From Acidobacteriota bacterium (lineage in GTDB: Bacteria > Acidobacteriota > Terriglobia > Bryobacterales > Bryobacteraceae), in the NCBI GenBank assembly GCA_025353165.1, contig JANXRE010000091.1, positions 42,339-106,338 on the forward strand: a DNA stretch of 64,000 nt, given 5' to 3'. Positions within the stretch are counted from its first letter, which is position 1; each line of letters starts with the position of its first letter. Below the pieces are notes generated by a model. That model had not been told where the DNA came from. It searched no databases and worked only from the letters and a program-made list of their open reading frames with translations. The position numbers and the translations under genes are program-made. Shown here in pieces: positions 34,314-41,744 of the stretch.

Positions 34314-34319
34314 AAGGAG
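34314..34319 (+). promoter_or_regulatory. Ribosome binding site deciding the alpha-galactosidase start
   Basis: AAGGAG lies four bases before ATG 34324 and supports this start over the in-frame ATG at 34306, which sits inside the end of the glycosyltransferase gene. Confidence 0.65.
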
Positions 34320-34323
34320 AGTC

Positions 34324-35490
34324 ATGCACAACAAAGTTCGAATTCTCGCCCTCGCGCTATTGGGCGTGCCGGGCGCACTGCCGGCTCTCGACAACGGCCT
34401 TGCTAAAACTCCCCCGATGGGCTGGAACAGTTGGAATAAGTTCGCGTGCAACGTGAGCGAAGATCTGATCAAGAGCGCCGCCGACGCCATTGTAAGCAGC
34501 GGCATGAAGGATGCTGGTTACCAGTACGTCGTGATCGACGACTGCTGGCAGGTGAGCCGCGATGAAAACGGAAACATCGTCCCCGACTCGACGCGGTTTC
34601 CTTCCGGCCTGAAGGCGCTCGGCGATTACATCCATGGCAAAGGGCTTAAGTTCGGTATTTATTCGGACGCGGGAACCGGCACCTGCCAGAATCGTCCGGG
34701 CAGCCGCGGTTACGAGTTCCAGGACGCGCGGCAATACGCGGCCTGGGGCGTCGACTACCTGAAGTACGACTGGTGCAACGCGGGGCAACAGAACTCCGAG
34801 GCGTCGTACTCGATCATGAGCCAGGCGCTGAAAAAGTCGGGCCGGCCGATCGTGTTCAGCCTTTGCGAGTGGGGATCGACCAAGCCGTGGCTGTGGGCCA
34901 AGGACATCGGCAACCTGTGGCGCACGACCGGAGACATCGCCGATAAATGGAGCGGGTCGAAGGACGACGGCCTGGGAGTGGTGCAGATTCTCGACCTCGA
35001 GGATGGGATCGAGTCCTACGCCGGGCCGGGCCACTGGAACGATCCTGACATGCTCGAAGTCGGCAACGGCGGCATGAACAACACCGAATATCGCGCGCAC
35101 TTCAGCATGTGGTGCCTGCTGGCGGCTCCGCTGATGGCCGGCAACGACATCCGCAACATGCCTCCCGAGATCCACGACATCCTGACGAACAAGGAAGCGA
35201 TCGCGGTGGATCAGGATCCCGCGGGAATCCAGGGGCGGCGCGTGAAGAAGAGCGGCGAATTGGAAATCTGGTCGAAGCAGTTGAGCGACGGGGGCCGGGC
35301 GGTTTCGCTGCTGAATCGCGGCGGCGCGGAAGCGAACATCACCGTAAATTGGGCCGATCTCGGGTATCCCGAGCATCTTTCCGCCGGTGTCCGCGATCTG
35401 TGGTTGAAGAAGGATCTCGGCAAGATGAGCGGAAGCTTCAGCTCGGCTGTGCCCAGCCATGGCGTCGTGCTGGTGCGGATCCGGCCCTAG
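34324..35490 (+). CDS. Secreted alpha-galactosidase, GH27
   Basis: A 388-residue glycoside hydrolase with a signal peptide (NKVRILALALLGVPGALPA). The GH27 pattern includes TPPMGWNSWNKFACNVSE, YVVIDDCWQ, the nucleophile Asp in YLKYDWCNA and the acid/base Asp in LWRTTGDIADKW; a C-terminal beta domain follows GPGHWNDPDMLEVGNGG. It should release terminal alpha-galactose from plant or hemicellulose oligosaccharides in the periplasm or outside. ATG 34324 is chosen because AAGGAG (34314-34319) precedes it; an upstream frame overlapping the glycosyltransferase stop is less likely. Confidence 0.93.
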   Translation: MHNKVRILALALLGVPGALPALDNGLAKTPPMGWNSWNKFACNVSEDLIKSAADAIVSSGMKDAGYQYVVIDDCWQVSRDENGNIVPDSTRFPSGLKALGDYIHGKGLKFGIYSDAGTGTCQNRPGSRGYEFQDARQYAAWGVDYLKYDWCNAGQQNSEASYSIMSQALKKSGRPIVFSLCEWGSTKPWLWAKDIGNLWRTTGDIADKWSGSKDDGLGVVQILDLEDGIESYAGPGHWNDPDMLEVGNGGMNNTEYRAHFSMWCLLAAPLMAGNDIRNMPPEIHDILTNKEAIAVDQDPAGIQGRRVKKSGELEIWSKQLSDGGRAVSLLNRGGAEANITVNWADLGYPEHLSAGVRDLWLKKDLGKMSGSFSSAVPSHGVVLVRIRP

Positions 35491-35531
35491 GGAACCGAAT
35501 TAGTGCGACCATAAGGGTATCAGGACCACGA

Positions 35532-35726
35532 ATGCCCATTGAAACGACCGAATCAAGGCAGTTGGATCTGCTAGTGTGCCGCAAGTGCGGCCTGCCCGGG
35601 ATGATCGAGGTGAGCCGCACCCAGCTCAAACCGAATTTGAGTGTGATCTATTTGAAGTGCTCTACTTGTGGCGCGCTGACGCTAAAGGAGCAGGATCACA
35701 GGGGCTGGAATAGCCCGCTGAACTGA
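35532..35726 (+). CDS. Small zinc-ribbon-like protein
   Basis: A 64-residue protein with two Cys-x2-Cys pairs, VCRKCGLPG and KCSTCGALT, spaced about 28 residues apart, as in zinc ribbons. The N-terminal dozen residues are acidic and disordered. AGGA at 35522-35525 precedes the ATG at 35532. It lies between the alpha-galactosidase and the STAS gene on the same strand. Function not recognised; a nucleic-acid or protein-binding adaptor is possible. Confidence 0.6.
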   Translation: MPIETTESRQLDLLVCRKCGLPGMIEVSRTQLKPNLSVIYLKCSTCGALTLKEQDHRGWNSPLN

Positions 35727-35740
35727 TTGTCCGATTTCCC

Positions 35741-36097
35741 ATGAGCCTCCGAATAAACGTTCGCGAGACCCCGGAGGCCGTGATTCTCGACCTCAGCGGC
35801 CGCATCACGGTTGGCGAACCGCTGGCGGAGTTGCGGGACTCGATCCGCGAATCGCTGGCCGGGGATCAGAAGAACATCCTCTTGAATCTCGCCGAGGTCA
35901 GCCACATCGACAGCTCGGGGCTGGGCCAGTTAATCGGCAGCTATGCGGCGGTGACCGGCCGCGGAGGCAAGATGAAGCTGCTGAAACTGCAGAACAGGGT
36001 GCGGGATCTAATGCAGGTTACGAAGCTGTTGACGGTGTTCGAAACGCATAACAACGAGGCTGCGGCGCTCCGCAGCTTCGCGCAGGCCGCGAAATAG
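35741..36097 (+). CDS. STAS-domain anti-sigma factor antagonist
   Basis: A 118-residue SpoIIAA-like STAS protein. The central HIDSSGLGQLIGSY holds the Ser normally phosphorylated by an anti-sigma kinase, preceded by ILDLSGRITVGEPLAEL and followed by KLLKLQNRVRDLMQVT. Such proteins switch a partner kinase and so release a sigma factor or another effector. No kinase gene is adjacent, so the partner is elsewhere. The stop codon is embedded in a perfect 22-bp palindrome. Confidence 0.88.
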   Translation: MSLRINVRETPEAVILDLSGRITVGEPLAELRDSIRESLAGDQKNILLNLAEVSHIDSSGLGQLIGSYAAVTGRGGKMKLLKLQNRVRDLMQVTKLLTVFETHNNEAAALRSFAQAAK

Positions 36098-36109
36098 CGC
36101 TATTTCGCG
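36088..36109. terminator. Perfect 22-bp palindrome over the STAS stop codon
   Basis: CGCGAAATAGC followed by its exact reverse complement GCTATTTCGCG, with the TAG stop at 36095-36097 inside. A second G+C-rich inverted repeat (around 36115-36130) follows. It lies between convergent genes, so a bidirectional terminator is the likely role; there is no T tract, so Rho-independent action is uncertain. Confidence 0.5.
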
Positions 36110-36332
36110 TCAAACCCGCACGTGCGCGGGGGCTGCAGCACGGGCATTGCTGGTAGGATCGATTTTCTCCGGCGCCGGCTTCTGCTGCGCGAAAGCGCTT
36201 AAAGATAGCAGCAACTTGACCTCCCGATCAAACTCGCCACGCGGTTTTCCGGCCAGCGCGAGGAGTCCAGCGTGCTCTGGATTCGGTCCAGCCGCGACCC
36301 TACGTTTTCGGTCGCCATCTGCTCCGAGTCTC

Positions 36333-36959
36333 TCACGACAAGAACGGATTGAACGCTTTCTCCCGCCCGATAGTGGTGCCCGGACCGTGCCCGCAATACA
36401 CCACCGTCTCTTCCGGCAGAGCCATCAGCTTGGTGTGAATCGAGGTCATGAGCTGCCGGTAGTCCCCGCCCGGCAGGTCGGTGCGCCCGATCGAGTCCCG
36501 GAACAGCGTGTCCCCCGCCACCAGCTTGTTCTCCGCCGGGATCCACAGCGAGATGCTACCCTGCGTGTGTCCCGGCGTATGCAGGACATGAAAATCCGCC
36601 GGGCCGAGCGTGAGTTTGTCGCCTTCCTTCGCCGCCGTGTCGATGGACGTCCGCTCCGGTGTAGGCATGCCCAGCCACCCGGCCTGCATCTCCAGATTGT
36701 CGTACAGGACCTGATCGCTTTCGTTCATATACACGGGCGCGCCGGTGGCTTTCTTAAGCTTGGCCGCTCCCCCGATGTGGTCGATGTGCGCGTGGGTGAT
36801 GACGATCGCCTTCACCTTCAGGCGGTGACGCGAGAGAATTGCCTGGATGTCGCCGATGTCGTCGCCCGGATCGACCACGATCGCCTCGCGGCTCTGTTCG
36901 TCCCCGAAAATCGAACAGTTACACTGGAGTACTCCGACCGGCAGAACCTCGTGGATCAT
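36333..36959 (-). CDS. Metallo-beta-lactamase-fold hydrolase (glyoxalase II-like)
   Basis: A 208-residue single-domain MBL protein. The metal-binding HAHIDH motif (VITHAHIDHIGG), the later His in LHTPGHTQGSISLW, the Asp in LVAGDTLFRDSIGR and the final His in VVYCGHGPGT are all present, giving a two-metal site. Close relatives hydrolyse S-lactoylglutathione-like or other thioesters. It lacks the C-terminal domain of true glyoxalase II. The start at 36959 (MIHEVLPVG) was taken over an upstream ATG nine codons earlier by analogy with the family. Confidence 0.88.
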   Translation of the reverse strand: MIHEVLPVGVLQCNCSIFGDEQSREAIVVDPGDDIGDIQAILSRHRLKVKAIVITHAHIDHIGGAAKLKKATGAPVYMNESDQVLYDNLEMQAGWLGMPTPERTSIDTAAKEGDKLTLGPADFHVLHTPGHTQGSISLWIPAENKLVAGDTLFRDSIGRTDLPGGDYRQLMTSIHTKLMALPEETVVYCGHGPGTTIGREKAFNPFLS

Positions 36960-36994
36960 ATCCTGATAGTAGCGGTCGAAACACAAGGAGCGGA

Positions 36995-37384
36995 ATGGAC
37001 CCGACGATAGCGTTGATTCTGGGAATACTGATGAGGTGGATTCACATCACCTCGATTGTCGTGCTGATAGGGGGCGCCTTTTACGTCTGGCGGTCCCGCG
37101 AGCCTTTGTCGCCGGCCTTTCGCGTGTTGATCTGGCCCGCGATCGTGGCGACCGTCGGATCGGGGCTCTACAACTTTCTGACCAAGCCGTCTTACCCGCC
37201 GCACTATCACATGTGGTTCGGCATCAAGATGGTGCTGGCGCTGCACGTCATCGGCGTGCTGGCGCTGCTTTCGCGAGGCAACGCGCCCCAAGCGAAACAG
37301 CAAACCCGGATGGCCAGCGCCTGCATGTCGGCGTTCTTCATCATCGCCATTTCGGCCTACCTGCGGTGGATGTCGATTCACTGA
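36995..37384 (+). CDS. Four-helix membrane protein of unknown function
   Basis: A 129-residue protein with four predicted membrane helices: ALILGILMRWIHITSIVVLI, FRVLIWPAIVATVGSGLYNF, MWFGIKMVLALHVIGVLALL and ACMSAFFIIAISAYLRWM. A His in the first helix (WIHITS) and His residues in the HYHMWFGIK loop could bind haem or copper, as in CopD/DUF2269-like proteins, but this is inference. AAGGAG at 36985-36990 precedes ATG 36995. The stop shares one base with the ygfZ start (TGATG). Confidence 0.65.
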   Translation: MDPTIALILGILMRWIHITSIVVLIGGAFYVWRSREPLSPAFRVLIWPAIVATVGSGLYNFLTKPSYPPHYHMWFGIKMVLALHVIGVLALLSRGNAPQAKQQTRMASACMSAFFIIAISAYLRWMSIH

Positions 37385-38319
37385 TGAAAGGATACGAGCA
37401 GCTACGGGAATCCGCCGCATGGCACGATCTGGGCGGGCGCGGGAAGATCAAGCTGACCGGCGAGGATCGCGCGCGGCTCCTGCACGCGATGACTACCAAC
37501 CACATCCAGCAGCTCCAGCCAGGCCAGGGATGCTACGCGTTTTTTCTGAGCGCGCAGGGCCGCATTCTCGGCGACTCGAACATCCTCTGCTTCGCCGGCC
37601 ACTTCCTGCTCGATACGGAGCCGGAGATCGCCGAGAAGATTTACGAGCACCTGGACCGCTTCATCATCGCCGACGACGTCACGCTCGAGAATCTTACTCC
37701 GGCGTTCGTCACCATAGCCGTCGAGGGTCCGCGAGCGGCGGATATTCTGGCGGCCAGCGGCGCGCCCGTCCCGTCGACCGATTATGACCACGCAGCGTGG
37801 GGCGCGCGTACGATCGCGCGCTTGAACTACACGGGTTCTTGCGGGTTCTTCGCCGTTGCTCCCGCCGGCGAAAAGGACGACCTTGTGCGGGCGATTGAAG
37901 CGGCGGGCGCGGCGGAGGCGGATCGCGAGGCTTTCGAAGTAGTTCGCCTGGAGCACGGCAAGCCGCGCTATGGCGACGACCTGTCGGAGCGGTATCTCTC
38001 TCAGGAGAGCAACCAGATGCAGGCGTTGAATTTCAACAAAGGGTGCTACCTGGGGCAGGAGATCGTTGAGCGCGTCCGCGCCCGCGCGCAGATTCATCGC
38101 CGGCTTTGGCCGGTGCTCATCGAGACCGCGGAAGCGCCGCCGGCGGGCGCCAAGCTGACGGCGGGCGACAAAGCCGCCGGCGAAATCACGTCCGCGGCCT
38201 TTTCCCCGGGGCTCGGCAAGGTCGCCGCGCTGGCGTACGTCCGCGTGGAGTTCGAACGGCCCGGAACCGAGCTCGATCTCGCCGGCGCCAAGGCCGTCGT
38301 CGCGGGGCCCCGGCCGTGA
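37384..38319 (+). CDS. ygfZ: Folate-binding protein YgfZ/IbaG57-type (tRNA-modifying GTPase partner)
   Basis: A 311-residue GcvT-like protein with the YgfZ signature Lys-Gly-Cys-Tyr-x-Gly-Gln-Glu: [20 protein letters not shown] near residue 220. The N-terminal [20 protein letters not shown] and [17 protein letters not shown] match the folate-binding fold. YgfZ uses tetrahydrofolate to support maturation of some iron-sulfur enzymes such as MiaB. Its start overlaps the upstream membrane gene by one base and its stop overlaps the AtuA gene by 4 bp. Confidence 0.9.
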   Translation: MKGYEQLRESAAWHDLGGRGKIKLTGEDRARLLHAMTTNHIQQLQPGQGCYAFFLSAQGRILGDSNILCFAGHFLLDTEPEIAEKIYEHLDRFIIADDVTLENLTPAFVTIAVEGPRAADILAASGAPVPSTDYDHAAWGARTIARLNYTGSCGFFAVAPAGEKDDLVRAIEAAGAAEADREAFEVVRLEHGKPRYGDDLSERYLSQESNQMQALNFNKGCYLGQEIVERVRARAQIHRRLWPVLIETAEAPPAGAKLTAGDKAAGEITSAAFSPGLGKVAALAYVRVEFERPGTELDLAGAKAVVAGPRP

Positions 38320-39674
38320 TTCGGATCGCCAATGGACAGGGCTTCTGGGGCGATTCCCTGGATGCACCGCTTGAGCAGATCCGCCGCGGTCCCATCGACT
38401 ACCTGACTCTCGACTACCTCGCCGAAGTCACCATGTCGATCCTGCAGAAACAGCGCGCCCGCGATCCACGGGCCGGCTATGCGCGCGATTTCGCCGCGAT
38501 GATCGAACAGGGCGCGCGCGACATCGTGGACCGCCGCGTGAAGGTGATCGCGAACGCCGGTGGCGTGAATCCCGCCGGATGCCGCGATGCCGTTGCGGCC
38601 GCGTTCGAGCGCCAGAACCTGAAAGGCCGCCTGAAAATCGGAGTGGTCACGGGCGACGACATCCTGGCCCGCATCGATGAGTTCCTGGAGCACGGGATTT
38701 TTCTCAAGAACCTGGACACGGGCGAGCCGCTTTCGTCGATCCGCGGGAATGTCCAGAGCGCGAATGTCTACCTGGGCGCATGGCCCATCGCGGCTGCGCT
38801 GCGCCAGGGCGCGGACATCGTGATCACCGGCCGTTGCGCCGACGCCGCACTCTCGCTTGCGCCGATGATCGTCGAGTTCGGCTGGCAGCCCGGCGAGTGG
38901 GACAAGCTGGCGGGAGGAACGATTGCCGGCCACGCCATCGAATGTGGAGCGCAGTGCACCGGCGGGAATTGTCAGGTGGACTGGAGAACGATGCAGGACT
39001 TCGCCGCCATCGGGTATCCGATCGTGGAAGCCGAGCCCGACGGGTCCGCGGTTGTCACCAAGCACAAGGGCACCGGCGGGCGCGTTTCGGTGGCCGGCGT
39101 CACCGAGCAACTGGTCTATGAGATTGGCGACCCGCGCGCCTACATTACGCCCGACTGCATCGTCGACTTCACCACGGTTCAACTCCGGCAGGACGGCCCC
39201 GACCGTGTTCGAATCTCGGGCGCGCGCGGGCTTCCCGCCACGGACATGTACAAGGTGTCGATCAGCTACGCGTGGGGTTGGAAGGCCACCGGCTGCCTCG
39301 CCTATGCCTGGCCCGACGCCTATGAGAAGGCGCGGCTTGCAGACCGAATCCTGCGCGAGCGCCTGTCGCGCATTGGCTTGAAGTTCGATTCCATCCACAC
39401 CGAATTTGTTGGGGCGAATGCCTGTCACGGGCCGGCCCTCTCGGGCGCTCCAGCGGCGGACATCGCCGAGGTTCTGCTGCGCGTCGGCGTGCGGTCGCAC
39501 GAGAAGGGCGACGTCGAACGCTTCACCAAGGAGATCGCGCCGCTTGCGCTGAACGGTCCTCCCGTGGTTACGTACGTGGGAGGCCGCCCCAAGGTCGAGG
39601 AAATCGTGGCGTACTGGCCGGCGCTCATTCCGAAGAAAGCGATACAGGCGTCGGTCAGCGTCGAGGAGGCTTAG
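38316..39674 (+). CDS. AtuA-family (DUF1446) acyl/terpenoid catabolism protein, large part
   Basis: A 452-residue member of the AtuA/DUF1446 family. Conserved pieces include [73 protein letters not shown] and [13 protein letters not shown]. AtuA is essential for acyclic terpene use in Pseudomonas, but its reaction is unproven. The GTG start at 38316 overlaps the YgfZ stop by 4 bp. The small C-terminal domain is a separate gene next door, a common split form. With the enoyl-CoA hydratase it suggests an acyl-CoA breakdown route. Confidence 0.85.
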   Translation: MIRIANGQGFWGDSLDAPLEQIRRGPIDYLTLDYLAEVTMSILQKQRARDPRAGYARDFAAMIEQGARDIVDRRVKVIANAGGVNPAGCRDAVAAAFERQNLKGRLKIGVVTGDDILARIDEFLEHGIFLKNLDTGEPLSSIRGNVQSANVYLGAWPIAAALRQGADIVITGRCADAALSLAPMIVEFGWQPGEWDKLAGGTIAGHAIECGAQCTGGNCQVDWRTMQDFAAIGYPIVEAEPDGSAVVTKHKGTGGRVSVAGVTEQLVYEIGDPRAYITPDCIVDFTTVQLRQDGPDRVRISGARGLPATDMYKVSISYAWGWKATGCLAYAWPDAYEKARLADRILRERLSRIGLKFDSIHTEFVGANACHGPALSGAPAADIAEVLLRVGVRSHEKGDVERFTKEIAPLALNGPPVVTYVGGRPKVEEIVAYWPALIPKKAIQASVSVEEA

Positions 39675-39675
39675 C

Positions 39676-40005
39676 ATGGCTCGCATACAACTGCGCCGCA
39701 TTGCTCACGCGCGGTCGGGCGACAAGGGCAACATCGCGAATATCGGGCTGATAGCGCTCCGTCCCGAGTACTACCCGGTGCTGGTCGAGCAGGTTACGCC
39801 GGAGCGCGTGAAGGAGCACTTTCGCGAGATTTGTTTGGGGCCGGTGGAGCGCTTCGAGATTCCCAACCTGCACGCGCTGAACTTCCTCCTGCACGACTCG
39901 CTCGACGGCGGGGGCACGCTTTCGCTGCGCACCGACGCGCAGGGGAAGACTTACAGCGGCGCGTTGCTGAGGATGGAGATCGATGTTCCGGAAAATCTCG
40001 TATAG
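39676..40005 (+). CDS. AtuA-like C-terminal ferredoxin-fold protein
   Basis: A 109-residue protein corresponding to the C-terminal domain of one-piece AtuA proteins: IAHARSGDKGNIANIGLIAL at the start and PNLHALNFLLHDSLDGGG in the centre are diagnostic. The gene begins one base after the AtuA stop, so both halves are made in step and probably form one enzyme. Its last 23 bases overlap the start of the enoyl-CoA hydratase gene. Confidence 0.87.
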   Translation: MARIQLRRIAHARSGDKGNIANIGLIALRPEYYPVLVEQVTPERVKEHFREICLGPVERFEIPNLHALNFLLHDSLDGGGTLSLRTDAQGKTYSGALLRMEIDVPENLV

Positions 40006-40750
40006 CGTGGAAGCGGGCCTCGCGCGCGTCACTTTGAACCGCCCGGACAAGCGGAACGCGCTGGACGCCGAAATCATCGGCGAACTTCGTCAGGCGATGT
40101 CGGAATCCGCCGCCGATTCCGCCGTACGCGTCGTTCTGCTCTCCGGCGCGGGAAAGGACTTCTGCTCCGGCGCCGATCTCGCCGCGCTCGAGCGCGTCTC
40201 GCGGAACGGCGTCCTCGAAAACATTGCCGACGCGCGTGGAATGGCTGAAGTTGTCGTTGCCCTGCGCCGGCATCCGCGCCCGATCGTCGCGGCCGTGCGC
40301 GGGCGAGCGCTGGCCGGAGGCTGCGGACTCGCGACCGCTTGCGACATCGTCCTCGCGTCCGAATCGGCGCAGTTCGGTTATCCGGAAGTGAACATTGGGT
40401 TCGTTCCGGCAATGGTGATGGCGATCCTGCGGCGGTCGATGGCGGAGAAAGCCGCGTTCGAGTTGGTGGTCACGGGGGAGATCGTGTCCGCTGCCCGGGC
40501 ACGGGAAATCGGGATGGTGCAGCGCGTCTTCGCCGACGCCGCTTTCGACGCCGAAGTGGAAGCCTACACGGCGCGTCTGGCGTCGAAGCCTGCCTCGGCC
40601 GTCGCGCTGACAAAAGCCTTGCTGTATCAGATGGACGGGTTGAATTTTGAGGCGGCGCTGGAGGCGGGGATTCAGGGGAATGCTATTGCGCGGATGACGG
40701 AGGATTGCAGGCAGGGCATCCGCCGGTTCCTGGATAAGGATGCGCTATAG
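39983..40750 (+). CDS. Enoyl-CoA hydratase/isomerase (crotonase family)
   Basis: A 255-residue crotonase. VTLNRPDKRNALDAEIIGEL and GKDFCSGADLAALE provide the CoA-binding and first oxyanion-hole segments, VRGRALAGGCGLATACDIVL the second, and GYPEVNIGFVPAMV the catalytic Glu region. Crotonases hydrate or isomerise enoyl-CoA esters. The ATG at 39983 gives a 23-bp overlap with the preceding gene; the alternative is no better placed. Forms a likely operon with the split AtuA genes. Confidence 0.9.
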   Translation: MFRKISYSVEAGLARVTLNRPDKRNALDAEIIGELRQAMSESAADSAVRVVLLSGAGKDFCSGADLAALERVSRNGVLENIADARGMAEVVVALRRHPRPIVAAVRGRALAGGCGLATACDIVLASESAQFGYPEVNIGFVPAMVMAILRRSMAEKAAFELVVTGEIVSAARAREIGMVQRVFADAAFDAEVEAYTARLASKPASAVALTKALLYQMDGLNFEAALEAGIQGNAIARMTEDCRQGIRRFLDKDAL

Positions 40751-40757
40751 TTCCGGT

Positions 40758-41637
40758 ATGCGGTACGCGGCTCTGCTGGCCCCGTTCGTTTTAGCCGGCG
40801 CTGGCGTGCCGGCCCAAACACTCCACTTCACCTCCAAGTGCGTCATCTGGATGGCCAGTCCACACGCGCTGTAATGGGGGACTTTACCTACGACCGCAAA
40901 CTCGATGTTGTCGTGCTGGTACATTTCACATTACGGAGATTCATCAACGGTGAGTCGCCGCGACGGACATCGCGGCCGCCGACCTAACTGGCGACGGCGT
41001 TCCCGATCTGGTAATTGAGTCCGTGCCAGTGGACCCCGCGCGTGGACGGCGGTTCCCCAGTTGACGCTGTGCACCGGCCTCGGCAACGGAACCTTCCGCA
41101 TCGCGGAGATTGCAATTCGTTTGCCGACGTTCAATATTTCCCCCGCGAGTTCCGCGTCGTTGAACATCGGGGTTTTCGGGCCGCACTAGGCAGCCAACGC
41201 GGTTCCGAACCACACCGAGATAACCGCTTCTGCGCGGCCCTGGCGACGGCTTACCAGCAGGCGGTGGAAAGCCTGACTGACATTTCCGTGTATGTCTTGG
41301 GCATCTGGGCGGCGCAGGTAAACTCGAAGTATTCAATGGCCAGAGCGATAGGACCATGGGTTGCCTGCGATAGCGCCGCCCACCGGCAGACGGCGACGGA
41401 AAGAACGGACCTGGTCTTCGCCGAGAGAGACAACCTTATGTTTTTCTGCGCGGGAATGGCGATGGCACGTTCCTCTTCACTGGAATCGGCGGCGTTTCCA
41501 CGTGGCAGTTCGGGCGCGCGTCGGTAGCCGCGGTTCGAAGGATCGCTGATATAAACGGCGACGGCAAACCGGACCTCGTTGTTCTGACGGGCACCAGTAT
41601 CATCGTACTTTTGCAAACTCCGCCGGACGTATATTAA
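40758..41637 (+). pseudogene. Decayed FG-GAP/VCBS beta-propeller protein
   Basis: ATG 40758 starts a signal peptide (LLAPFVLAGAGVPAQ) but hits a stop after about 38 codons. In other frames further FG-GAP repeat fragments follow in order: GDFTYDRKLDVVVLV, ADLTGDGVPDLVIE, GLGNGTFRIAEIAI, GNGDGTFLFTGIGG and finally ADINGDGKPDLVVLTG with a stop at 41635-41637. The DxNxDGxxD calcium-binding loops identify the family, known in secreted adhesion or enzyme-associated propellers. Five or more frame changes and lost repeats make it dead. It fills an otherwise empty 0.9-kb stretch. Confidence 0.75.
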
Positions 41638-41733
41638 GCCCGGAAAAAGTTTTTAACGGCGGTTGAACACCTCCCACATTTCCTCCTTGTTGGCGGGCGT
41701 AGGATGAAGCCGGAGTTTATATGCACTTACTCT

Positions 41734-41739
41734 GGAGGA
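41734..41739 (+). promoter_or_regulatory. Ribosome binding site deciding the multihaem start
   Basis: GGAGGA lies five bases before GTG 41745 and supports that start; the ATG at 41721 has no comparable site and would place the ribosome site inside the coding sequence. Confidence 0.65.
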
Positions 41740-41744
41740 TTTCT

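Noticed and set aside
35109..35726. 205-codon plus frame overlapping the end of the alpha-galactosidase
   Set aside because: The part inside the glycosidase is a shadow (Arg/Ser-rich); only the last 64 codons from ATG 35532 look real.
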